This document shows, piece after piece, positions 25,736 to 37,535 of a DNA stretch of 64,000 nucleotides. Position 1 is the first letter of the stretch. Each line of letters begins with the position of its first letter. This DNA is from Nyssa sinensis (taxonomy: Eukaryota; Streptophyta; Magnoliopsida; Cornales; Nyssaceae): assembly GCA_008638375.1 (NCBI GenBank), contig CM018037.1:32721076-32785075 (forward strand), written 5' to 3'. Position numbers and translations under genes: made by a program. The notes below the pieces were generated by a model. It was not told where the DNA came from. It made no database searches and saw nothing but the letters and a program-made list of their open reading frames with translations.

Positions 25736-26515
25736 AGAAAGAGAAATTAGAGAAGATAATAATATTAATTACGAGAAAAAAAGAAAGAGGAGAGAATAGT
25801 GTAATTAATTATTCACGTTTAAATAATTAATAAGTGAAAAAAAAAAAAATAATAATTTAATATTCTCATCTTGTTTGAAAAAAAAATATTTTAAAGAAAG
25901 AAAAAAATGAAATATTTTGTTTCGTGAGTAGAAAAGTTAAAATAAGAATATATGTTATTTTAAAAATATGGATCAAAATGAGTAATCACTAATTCTTTAA
26001 TTATTTATTTCCTTCCATCTTTATCTAATTTTGGAAGGAGAGTAAAAAATGGATTTTTAAGTCTATTCCTTTCATTTTCTCTCTATTTTTTTCTTATTTA
26101 CTTTTAAATAAATTGTAAAGTAAGCTCTATTCTATCGTATCCTTTAAAAAAATCAAGTGCACAAGAACCAAAAATCCCAACCAAAAAAGGAAAAAATATA
26201 AAAAGGAAAAATTTATAATAGAGGAATTGGACTCTCAAACACACCATTATTAGGTACTGTATAAAGATGATAATTTGTTTTATCCGTCCTTTTTTAATAA
26301 AAATGATTTGAAAAAAAAATAAATAGAGATGACGAGATTGGAGATAGGGAAAGATAGTAAAACTTGACATGAATTTGGGGTGGGAGATTGGATAAGGTAT
26401 CTCGTTATGCTCCGATTATATATTTAAATTATATAAATATTTTTTAATATTTTTATACTTCATTAAATATTCATATATGTGTAAATTGAAATCTGTGTAT
26501 ATTTATAATATATTA

Positions 26516-26550
<35 letters not shown>

Positions 26551-27150
26551 GAATTTATATTTTTAAATTAGTTTTAATTTTTAAAAATAAAAAAATTGTT
26601 TCTTGATAGAAACACAACAGGTGTGGACGTAATGGAGACACACTTGTTTGGATAAGTGATGAAAAAATATAATTTGAGAAAAGGACAATTTGAAAAAGGA
26701 CAATTTGAGTTAAGATGTAAGAGTTTGGATGAATGTATTTGAAATGAGCTTAAATGATATTTTATTGTTTAAATGAATTATTAAAAGTGATGAATGTCTT
26801 ATATAAATAAAAATAAGCAATTTTTAAACGAGAGTTTGAAAAAAATACCTTAGTCACACTTTTTCAAAACGTATATTTAAACTTGAAAATGATCAAACAA
26901 ATATTTCAAAAATATAAAAAAAAATGTAAATATAAAAAAATCCGATTCGAACCATGAAATAATATCCGTTTCAAAAATATTGCAGCTCATCTAAACATGG
27001 CTATAATAAAAAAGACGACCAGGGCCGGGCCGGAATGGGTTGGATCCGCCCCGTTTCCATTCCCGGACCCAAAGATACGGTCAATTCTGAATCCGGATTT
27101 TGAAAATCATGTTCGGACGCCAAACTCTTTTAAAATCCGACACATTCTCT
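24491..27150. other. AT-rich intergenic DNA
   Basis: No gene seen. There are (TA)n runs at about 25706-25733 and 26525-26550. A GC-rich patch at 27018-27070 (gggccgggccggaatggg) stands out but matches nothing I can name. Short open frames here are low-complexity. Confidence 0.55.
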
Positions 27151-27536
27151 CTTAAGTTCGTCGTCCCCTTCGAATACACTTCTTACTGCATTCGGAGAGA
27201 GGGACACACACACACAGGAAAGATAGCGAGAGGAGAAAGGAGGTAGAGCGAGAGCGAGCGAGAGAGAGAGAGAGATCTAAGCGTGACTCTATCGATTGGT
27301 GTTTGAGCAATTGGTCGAGACCGCGGGCAGAAAAGCCCTAATTTTGTTGGGGTTTCTAATATCTGAAATTTAGGGTTTATACAGTGAGGGTTCTAAAAGT
27401 TCAAGATCGTGTTCACTAAAGGAAAGATGGATGGATTTTGTGTGATTATTTCTTAATTGATGATAATACATCATATATATGCAATATCTGCATACATTGT
27501 AGGGTTTAACTTCGTAGTAGCGCTAGTGGTTTTGAA
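27151..27536 (+). promoter_or_regulatory. Promoter/leader of the propeller-like gene with telo-box-like motifs
   Basis: A purine-rich GA tract (27210-27275) is followed by agccctaattttg and by tttagggttt (27370-27379), the reverse of the telo-box AAACCCTAA. Telo-boxes are common just downstream of the start of plant housekeeping genes. The transcription start and any leader intron are not resolved. Confidence 0.45.
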
Positions 27537-30500
27537 ATGGACGGAAGAAGGATAAGCGCAAGTCCTCGACCGTGCTCTGGTCGCCGTGTTGTGGCCAAGA
27601 AACGGCCTCGCGGCAGCGTTGATGGGTTCGTCAACAGCGTTAAAAAACTCCAGAGAAGGGAGATTTGTTCGAAGCGTGGCCGCGCTTTCAGTATGAGCGA
27701 CGCCCAAGAAAGGTTTAGGAACATACGTCTGCAGGTTCGTTGATTCGATTTTATCTCTGGTTTTAGTTTCAGTGTGATTGCTGTGCCATGGCTACAAATT
27801 AGTTAAATAAATTAAACGTGGAAACTGAATTTAGATCGATAGTGTGTGGTAAAATTAGGGCTTTTTTATGCGGAGGTAATATCTCAAGTTACAACTCAAC
27901 TCAATTCTTCTTGGAAAAGCCGAGTGCACATTTGAATATTACGAAGTTGGTCTATTGGTTTGATGTGCATATGATGCTTATAAAAAAAAAGTTATTTGTA
28001 CGATAACACTTAACAGAAGTGGTCTGTCCTACTCCCACATGTCAGCTAGCTTATTGATTTTCCTTAATCAAACCTTTCCGATTTTGGTGGGAATGGATGG
28101 TGTGGTTTTTCATGACACGTATAAGGGGGGAGGAGTTCAAGTACCATATGGTGGAGTGGCTAGATATGTCCCTATTAATAGTTGGCAGTTGATGTGAAGC
28201 TCAAGTCTGATTCGAGGTTTAATACTCATGGTAGTTTTCAGTGCATACACAAGGGTACTGTTTCTTGGTTAGCAACTTATCCTGTAGTTATTGTTTTCAT
28301 AATTGCTGGACAAAGGACACTATATTTCCTTTGCACTCACACACAAAAATGTAGATAGATTTTTATGTCAAATATAGGATGTATACCTAGATACATGAAA
28401 AGATGATGTATATATATCTGGATTGACATCCTATGTATCAGGTGTATGTGTGTGTGTGTGTGTGTGTATTGGACACCCCATGTATGCATCAAAAATGAAA
28501 TTATCGTCCACAGCCACAGGTTATAGTGGAGAAGTTTAGGGTCAAAGTTTTGGAAGGCTGTGTGTTCTCATGTTGACTTAGTGGGTTTAGGGGCCAAGTT
28601 TTTGGTAACTTATAATCAATCTTATTTGGAATATAACTGAAGGTTTGGTGCAAATTTCTCAGTAGTCTTTGGAGAGGGCCAATAATAGTAAAGTATATCC
28701 TATGTTGGCCAGTGTACATAGACATACTGGGCTCTCATGCTTATGGTAATATATTTTGAAAGATTAGTTGGATTTGAGGAAGAAGTGAGACGTGGCATAG
28801 CTTGGGTAGGATGTGGTGTGGCGGTATGCTTGTTTTGGTTAGATGTCTAATGTGTTTTTTTTTTTTTTGGAATTTTGTATAAAAATTACATGAAAATCAT
28901 GTCAAGTTCTTCAAACTTTAAATATCTAAGTGGTTCATGGGAATGGTTCTTCTGTCATAGTGTGCATTTAGCTTTGTCAATCTGGAGTTTTAGATATGTA
29001 GGATTTTTTTTTTTTTTTAATTTTTTATAGGTAATACACAAACCCATGTCCCAACCGGGACTTCAACCCAGCAACTCTCCCATTGGGAGTGGCACTGAAA
29101 GAAGAAAAATTATTATTTATTTTTTCGTGTTTCGTTGTTATGAAGCAGAATAAGTATATAGAATGAAAGGAGAAAAAGGCGTGGACCAATATGATTAGAT
29201 TAGTTTTGGAATGATTTAGAAGGGAAGGTTTCTCTCTGTCTTTTCCTATACATTTTACATCTGCTGATAAGATTTGTGATGCTACAAGTAGTAATCTCTG
29301 TTACCTTTGGTAGTTGTGGCGATGCATTATGCAGAAAATGAATAAATCAAGTATTTAAGTACAAACTTTGTTACTGCTGAGTACAAATCCAGGCTAGAGT
29401 TGCTGGACAAACTCGAAACTCAAACACAATGCATGAGAATTGCTTATTGTAACTTGTTTTTTATTTTTTTGATAGACAAGTCACACACAATTTTTTCCCC
29501 TTTTTTTTGGATAAGTAATGAGTATATAAAGAAGCCCGAGAAGGGCTAAAGGGAAAAGATCCCAGGAAGAAATACATCGGCCTTAAAGACCCCAAAAAGT
29601 CAACAAAAAAAGAAACGTTTACAGGAAAAGCTTCTTTGGCCCAAAAGAATAATAAGCGCAAAAAGGCGTCTTTTAGATAGGGAGTAGGAAGCTCCTGATC
29701 TTCAAAGACACGATTGTTTCTTTCTTTCCAAAGGCAGCACAACATGCAGATGGGGGCTAATCTCCAAATTCTTTTAGTTTCTTTTGGAAGGATGCACCCT
29801 TCCCAAGCTAACAACAGGGCTTTGACAGTCTCTAGCATGACCCGTGTAATTCCAAACATGGAAAGAACAAGGTTCCAGCAACTCCAGGGAACATGACAGT
29901 GCATGAGCGCGTGATCCACATTTTCTACTTCATTCCTACAAAAGTAGCATCTACTGGCCATCAGGAAACCTCTCTTCATCAAATTTTCTGCGGTTAAGAT
30001 GACCTTCCAAGAAGCTTCTCAAGCGAAGAAGGAGGCTTTGGGAGGGGCTTTTGAAAGCCAAATGAGCTTCCAAGGAAAGGGAGTGCTTTCAGAAGCAAAC
30101 AAACTCTTGTAAAATGAGCTCACAGAAAAGTAAGGCTTATCCGGAATCCATATCCTCTGGTCTTCTCTTCCTTCCACTGCCCGGAAAATGTTGATGTGAC
30201 TAAGAAATGAGCCCACCTACTCAAGCTCCCAATCAAAAAAATCTCTTCTAAAAGAAGGAGACCAAACAGGCAAATTTCCAGGCAAATTTCCGGTGCTCAC
30301 CACACACTCATTAACCCATGCCGACTTGTTGGAAGCCAAACTGTAAAGCCTGGGGAACTTCATCTTCAGAGGCATAACCCCACTCCACACATCATACCGA
30401 CCAAGATAGAGCTTGTTGGTATTGCTGATTGTAACTATAAGTTTCAGCCAAAATGATTTGATTATGAATTGAATTTAGGTTCATACAACTTAAGTGCTGG

Positions 30501-33500
30501 TTGGAGGCTATTGTTGGCATGATAGTGTGACCTTACTTTGTTTTATAAGCATTCTTGGTTTAGTATTTCTGCACATGTAAATTACTCTGATTCTCGTGAT
30601 GATTTACTACATGGATATTGGCATCAGGTGGAATATGATACCCATGATCCCAAAGGACACTGTGCCATGGTTCTGCCATTTCTCAAAAAGAGGTCAAAAA
30701 TTATCGAGATAGTAGCTGCCCGTGATATTGTCTTTGCTCTTGCACAGTCTGGTGTTTGTGCAGCATTTAGCCGAGGTAGAGCCATAATAAATAACCAACT
30801 TTGTATCCTGTTTGGGATCTGCTATACCAAAGTTGAAAAAGGGTCTCTTATCATGTTTATTGTTGGATGCAGAGACTAACCAGAGGATATGCTTTCTGAA
30901 TGTCAGTCGTGATGAAGTTATAAGAAGCTTGTTTTATAACAAAAACAATGATTCACTCATCACTGTTTCAGTTTATGCTTCAGACAATTTCAGTTCTTTG
31001 AAATGCAGAACCACGAGAATTGAGTATGTAAATTGTATCTTTTCTTTTGCTCCTAGTTTCTAAAATTTATTTTTTTCACATGTTTCTCTTAATGATCATG
31101 AGCTAAAATGGTCCCAGGTACATACGGAGGGGCAAACCAGATGCAGGTTTTGCACTTTTTGAGTCCGAGTCATTGAAATGGCCTGGATTTGTGGAGTTTG
31201 ATGATGTAAATGGGAAGGTCCTCACTTACTCTGCACAAGATAGGTAAATATTCAACTCTTCTGGCACTCTTATTTCCTAATTTATGGCCGTCTTTTGTAC
31301 AATTTGCTTCTTGATTATGAGATATATGTATACTGCTTGTTCTTTTGACAGCATATACAAGGTGTTTGACTTGAAAAACTATACGATGTTGTACTCCATA
31401 TCAGATAAAAATGTTCAAGAGATAAAAATCAGGTAATCTTTCTATACATAAATGCACCTTCCTGTGTTTTTATATACACCTATCTATGTTTGTACATGCG
31501 TAGAAGTCTGCATGCTCAGAGATGGCCATATATCATTATTGTGAGATTGACTTGATTTTTAAAAGTTTCCATTCCCCTGACTTTAAATTATTACTCTTAG
31601 GTGGTGCCTTGAATGCTTATCTGGACTGCTAAAATGGTTTGGGCCACCAATTAGAAAACAAAATGGAATTAGTAACTTATCTGTGATTGCTTTTTTTTTT
31701 TTTTGCGTTCATGCCATGTTTTTATTGCAGTACACGTCTTACTTTTTTATAAGTGTTGCCAATGCTTTGAATTGTAATTGCAATGTTTTGTGGATGTTTT
31801 CAAAACTTGAAATTCTTTGAGTTGGCTATATCGTGGGCGGATCGAGCTATTGCAAATCCTACATTATCATATATTGACTGTTTCAGCCTTTTATATTTTG
31901 TTCGCCCATGCCAAAGTAGATTGCATGGAGCTGATTCATATTCATGACTTGCACTATGGGTGCGAAATGACCTGCAGTGTTCAGTTATCCTGGTTGCCTG
32001 GTCTAGGGTTTTGCTGCAGGTGTGCAACATATGAGTGCTTTATTGGGTCTAGTTTTATTAGTTTATGACTAGGTACCTATGCTACTTCTCAGGGCTATGG
32101 TGATCCTGGTCATCCTGGTCATATCTGAAGTCATTTGTTTTGTCGAAATTGTAGCCTTTCATTTATTTGTTATTGAGTTGATTGCTTAAACAGTTATATG
32201 CATAGCATACGTCGTGGAAAAGACAAATTGCATATTTTGATGGAGTCAAACTCCTGATGTTTGTATTGAAGCAAACAGGCAGATAGAGAATGAAAGGAAA
32301 ACTTATGGCCAAGATCTCCATTGAGGAGAAGGGTTATGATCTCTCTCAGACACACACATTCACATTGATGCTATCTTGTGATGTTTGTGAGGGATTCTGT
32401 AGATTGAGTATTGATAAATATTTTGTTTGAACTGACTGATGAGAATGCCCTCTGGTTGGTGAGAAGTTTGAAGATGCATTGTGTGTTTTGACTTTTTTTT
32501 TTCCCCCTATACACTAGTTCGAATCTTGGACAGTAATTTTGTCGCATGTTCATCAAACGTGCTTGGTTTCTGTTGCTCTCATCAATTTTTTTTTTTACTT
32601 GTGCAAGATGGAAACTTCTATTTGTTAAAATTTCACTATAAAGTTCCCTTTGGTATTTATATAATGTACAGTAAATCGATTGAGAATCTGTTATTTGTGA
32701 CGGCACTTGTGTAGTTATATGTAGTTTGAGCAACTGGTAGGGAGCCTAGGTTGTTATATAGGCAACCGAATTAAGAATGTGTTATTCGTGGCAACAATTA
32801 TGCAACACGTTATTCATATCTTACATGTAGCTTGGGCAACTGGTTGGAAACCTAGGCTATTGATTAGGCAACCGGCACCATTGTCATACATCCACTTAAG
32901 CGCTTTAACAAGTATTGTTGGGACAACCTTGCTCCTCAAACTATTCAAGATTCAATGTGACCTGAAAAGAGTGTAGTTGGTAAAGAAGATGGGCTGAGCC
33001 TGAGTCCTTGGTAGCATACCTGGGAGAGATGTTGCAACTAGGCATCAGTGGATGTCTAAAGAGTGCGACTATTACATGTCATGTTTGAAACATCATCAGT
33101 TTGTCTCGTATAAGATTTGTGTGTGTGAGAAAAAGCAAGTTGGTTGATCCTGGTGTGCATTAGATAGAATGCAGCGAACAGTGTGGATTCGGTTGTTGGC
33201 TAGGTGTTACTCTTGGTTCCTAGTACCTACAATTGCATCGCTTTGCATCTATGGTACTTATTAGGTGGGTGGGAGGGTGGCTTTTGGCACGGGTTTTTGT
33301 GATTGCTTATGCATAGGTTTTGAAAATCTTATCACGGGATGTTTGTTTTGAAAATCTTATCACGGGATGTTTGTTTATGTTTGGTTTCGCATATATTGGT
33401 AAGCATCTCTTCACATTTATATTTATCCTACTCTTGTTACTTTTTTTTCAGTCCAGGCATCATGTTGTTAATTTTTACCAAAGCTAGTGGCCATGTTCCT

Positions 33501-34800
33501 CTCAAGATTCTTTCGATAGAGGATGGTACTGTTCTCAAAACTTTCAACCATCTCCTACATCGGAATAAGAAGGTGGATTTCATCGAACAGTTTAATGAAA
33601 AGCTTCTTGTCAAGCAAGAAGATGAGAACCTCCAGATTCTTGATGTAAGAATCTTTGTCATACTTCTGCAATATATTCATGTTAAGTTACATCTAAATCT
33701 GATAATTATTGTTCATAGGTCCGCAATTCTGAGCTAACAGAAGTTAGCCAAACTGAATTTATGACCCCATCGGCATTTATATTTCTGTACGAGAACCAGT
33801 TATTCCTGACATTTAGGAATCGAACTGTGGCAGTTTGGAACTTCCGTGGGGAGCTAGTAACTTCATTTGAGGATCATCTTTTGTGGCATCCTGACTGCAA
33901 CACGAACAACATATATATCACCAGTGATCAGGATCTTATCATTTCTTATTGCAAAGCTGATTCTGATGATCCGTTGTCAGAAGGAAATGGTAAATTACAC
34001 AAACAAATTTAATATTTTATTTTATTTTATCCAATAATACATTTTAGCACACCAGATTAGTTGAGCTTGTAGATCCAAAGTGCATTGATAATTCAGCCGG
34101 CAAGGGTTTTAGGTGTCAACCGACTGCCAATTGCGTTTTTTTTTTCTTCAAAAAAAGGACCCTTTTGGGGGGGGGGGATTCATGTAACATGCTGTCAAAA
34201 TGGATTCGATGTTCGGTTCATATCATTCACTTTTCTATGACATTCTTGCTGTGGCATTGGGTTCATTACCTGATTGCTTTTGTTGAGCATACTATTACCT
34301 TTTGAAGTGAATGCTTTGTTGATCGCTTATAATTTGGTGCAATAAGATTTGCATCTTCACCCCAAGGGTCACTTATCAAAGAAAAGATTTGCATCTTTTC
34401 GGTTAATGTTTATTTTCTTGATAATTTTTACATTGGAGCCGTCATTTAATGAGTGTGTGCTTGTATGTAGATCCAAGAGGGCAAACTTTCTCTTGCTATT
34501 CTTCTTTCTAATATCAGTGTTTGCATTGATGGTGCAGCGGGGTCTATCAATATCAGCAATATCTTGACTGGGAAATGCCTTGCTAAAATAAGAGCAAGCA
34601 ACAGTTTTCCCATTGACGAATGCAGCTGCAGTGACAGTCGTGGCAAAAATTGCAACTCAAAGAAGCAGATCCAAGCTTCCAGGATTAGGAGCAGTATTGC
34701 AGAAGCCCTGGAAGACATCACTGCTCTCTTCTACGATGAAGAACGCAATGAGATCTATACTGGTAACAGGCATGGCCTAGTCCATGTATGGTCTAACTGA
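27537..34800 (+). CDS. Conserved plant WD40/beta-propeller-like protein, function unknown
   Basis: Eight exons (27537-27734, 30628-30775, 30873-31023, 31118-31243, 31352-31432, 33452-33644, 33719-33989, 34538-34800) join in phase to give 476 residues. The N-terminal 66 residues are very basic (GRRVVAKKRPRG, VKKLQRR) and look like a nuclear or nucleolar signal. The rest reads as beta-propeller blades: repeated hydrophobic strands ending in aromatic-Asp or Trp-Asn motifs (IYKVFDLKNY, TVAVWNFRGELV, and the final GLVHVWSN). One intron acceptor choice is set by phase: exon 3 ends at the GTATGT donor so that IEYIRRGKPD stays in frame. I recognise it as a conserved plant protein but know no experimental role. 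Intron 1 (2.9 kb) carries a LINE fragment and a SINE-like fragment. Confidence 0.9.
29010..29105 (-). mobile_element. SINE-like fragment (tRNA-derived type)
   Basis: On the minus strand the sequence GGGTTGAAGTCCCGGTTGGG resembles an RNA polymerase III B box, followed by ACATGGGTTTGTG. A related sequence lies in TOC34 intron 5 on the other strand with the same order of blocks. The 5' half with an A box is not clear, so it is probably truncated. Confidence 0.5.
29455..30421 (-). mobile_element. 5'-truncated LINE (non-LTR retrotransposon) fragment
   Basis: The minus strand encodes the tail of a LINE ORF2. It includes a zf-RVT zinc-binding domain (CYFCRNEVENVDHALMHC, then a WKERNNRVFE motif) preceded by PDKPYFSVSSFYKSL and LIWLSKAPPKASFF, and is interrupted by stops. 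The 3' end at the left has a T-rich run, i.e. a poly-A tail on the minus strand. A near-perfect direct repeat flanks it: ttgcttattgtaact (29440-29454) and ttgctgattgtaact (30422-30436), 14 of 15 matching. This is the expected target duplication, so both ends are well defined. Confidence 0.9.
32682..32875. repeat. Degenerate tandem duplication, ~95-bp unit
   Basis: Two diverged units share ctgttatttgtg / gtgttattcgtg, gcaactggt, cctagg and aggcaaccg blocks in the same order. They lie in intron 5 of the propeller-like gene. Confidence 0.6.
33318..33373. repeat. 28-bp tandem duplication
   Basis: Two exact back-to-back copies start ttttgaaaatcttatcac. They lie in intron 5 of the propeller-like gene, about 80 bp before exon 6. 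Confidence 0.95.
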
Positions 34801-37535
34801 CGGTTGTAAATTTGCCTCCTAATTTCCCTTCAGATTCCCCGACTGTTCTTCCAGATGGTTGAATTCATTGGGCAGCCCCACTGCAAGAACTCGACCTGGA
34901 ATTGTATCATCAAATGTTCTTTTACTAGTCTCTCTCTCTTCTCCCTCCCTCCCTCCCTCTCTGCATTCATTATGTGTTTCCTTTTCTTATATCCCTTTCT
35001 TTTCTGGAGGTAGATTTTTCTTTCATTTTCTCTCCACCTTTCTCCCGAGTATTTCTTCTTCTGTTGGCATCGGGCCATGAATGATCTGTCTTGTTGTAGA
35101 TGTGCTTTGGTAACTTCAGTTTGTCTTAATTACTACGGCCGGGTATTTGATTTACTAAGCAGGCTTGCAGGTATTTTACAACTAAATATCGCAATGCACA
35201 TGAGCTCAAACTTACAGTACCATTACTTGTTAGTTTGTATTTAAATTATTTTCGTGTCTTACACGCATGTTATTGCTTGACCCCATTGTTTAATCTTTAG
35301 CCAAGAAATGTCAATTAGTGGCACATATTTTTTGCCTTTTTTCTTTGGTACTTGAATCAAAATAATTGTGCGGGAGAAATTGAATAGATCTCATTACTCT
35401 TTTTACTAAGAAAATAGAAAGGGGATATGCTTGGTGCAAATCAGGATAGAGAAGAATTATTATTCTTTGTCATTTAAGAATCAATACTTAATTTTTTTTT
35501 TCTTACTTTTTCTTATATTATTTTTTGAAATATATATTAAAGTATTAATTTTATATATTTTCTCTTATACTTGAATTAAATTCGGAGTCTCCATTTCTTT
35601 GAGTGAATGGGTTTTAAAAATTGTGTTTTTTTTTTTTGTTTTAAATTTTGCGACAAATAGAGATACTATTTTAAATATGAGTAATACTATTTATATTTTA
35701 ACATTTTATTAAAAAAAATTTATCTGCTGGCATAGCTGTTTTTGGTGTTAGTGAATTCAGTCTCTTAGAGTTTTTGAATTTAGTTTCTTGATGTTAGTTA
35801 TGTCAGGTGAGTTGAAGATATTTAATTGACTAGTACTCGCATATACCAAGAGGTTTAATTGACTAGCACTTGAACAGTTATAACAGCAGATAAGAAAATT
35901 TGATAAAATTTTATGGTAAGAATAACATTACTCTAAATATATTAATAAGAATGTGTTAAAAATTATATTTATTGTATACTTGGTAATATAAAATTAGAGT
36001 CTTGAATTAAACTTTGAACTTCAATGTTTTGGGCCCAACTTCAGGGCAGCTGCTTTTGGTCAATTTTGCAATGAAAACTTGCTTAATTGCTCCTTAAGAA
36101 CCCCAAAAAAAAGCCCACCCAACTCCGAAGGTATGTTTTTTTTTTTTTACAAAAATATAAAGTTAGATTTTGAGATGTTTGGCTCACTTTTTTTAAAAGA
36201 GTTTTGTAATAAATTACAAAACTTTGGTTGCAAAACTGAATTTTAAAAAAGCTCAAAAATTTGTTTCTTCAAATAATTTTAATTTTCAACAAGATTTATT
36301 CTTGAACTCATCACTTATACATTATATGATTTATATCATATAAAGAGTAAACAAATAACTTCCCAATGTAAAATTAATTAAACATAATATTTTTTAAAAT
36401 CAAACTTTATAAAACGGGCGCGGGGACCAGAAATAAATATATCTTCATGGAAAACGTGAAACAACGCGCTTGGTGTCGGGTGGAGTATTTTGTAGTATCA
36501 CATTCGTGTCTGTCTTTTATCGTAACTTAGCAACGCAATCAACGCCTAGCTTTGCTTTACTCCTTTGTTTTTTTGTCTTCCGTCTCTATCACTCTCCACT
36601 CTCTCAAGCGCTCTCTCTGAAAAAAAAAAGTAAAACCAAATAAATAAACAAAAAATAGATATAGAGAGAAACACACTTCACATTTCAGCTCCCACTCGAG
36701 ATCTCTGGTCTTCCTCTTCCTACTGTTTCTCTCTCTGTCGCTTCTATTCAAGTATTTATAATTCCACACTGCATTTTGCTTTATACATACAAACATATAT
36801 ATATTTCAGTTTTAACAACGGAGTGCTTGAGATTTGAAGAAATAATCGTCTTCAGGTAGTGCTCTAATTAATCTGCTGGTGACTTCACATTATCAGTGTA
36901 TTTTGACGAAGATAGGGCTTTTTTCTTCGGCTAGATCTGATCTTTAAGTTGAAATGGTAGGTATACTATTTAATGGTTCAACTAAACTTTTTTACCTGCC
37001 GACACTTCAATTTCAATACGTTGGTAAAATTAAATTAATTGCATCCCAATTAATGTGTATAGCTTGCATGAACACGTGTTTGTAACTTGTGGTCAACTGT
37101 ATCTATCAATGCGTCCAGCGCAATTCATTTTGATTTTATTAAGGTACTTTCTGGTTAGCATTTGGAAAGCTTTTTTCCATGTCTTATAATCCAAATTCTT
37201 AGTAACTTTTTCTCTCAGAAATGCTACTTAAACTCCGTCTATGGTGCTTTCTTTTATGTTAACCACTTGCGTCCCTCTCCTCCCCTTGGGGTATAATGCA
37301 CACACAGTATCATGTGTGCGGTTTGAGTTCTGGTTAAGGATTTAAACTCTTATGGAGGGGTTCAAGTAGAATGTGGATTAGTGTAACCTTTGACCTTGTA
37401 TCATCTCTCTCTTTCTCTCCCAAATTGACCTTGTATTTGGGGGACATTTGAAGCATTGGAAGTGAACTCTCAGATTAATAAAGCATCTATTTTTCTTCCT
37501 TCAGGTTAATGTGCTTTTGAGATAAGCTGGTTGAA
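34801..37535. other. 3' UTR, spacer and leader of the next gene
   Basis: The left part should be the 3' UTR of the propeller-like gene (with a CT-rich tract at 34927-34962). AT-rich spacer follows to about 36.5 kb. From 36.54 kb a CT-rich leader of the next gene begins. A probable leader intron runs from the donor at about 36958 (gtaggt) to the acceptor ending at 37504 (ttcag). Confidence 0.5.

Noticed and set aside
26630..27000. hAT or Tourist element beginning acttgtttggataagtg
   Set aside because: No inverted partner with matching flanks was found.
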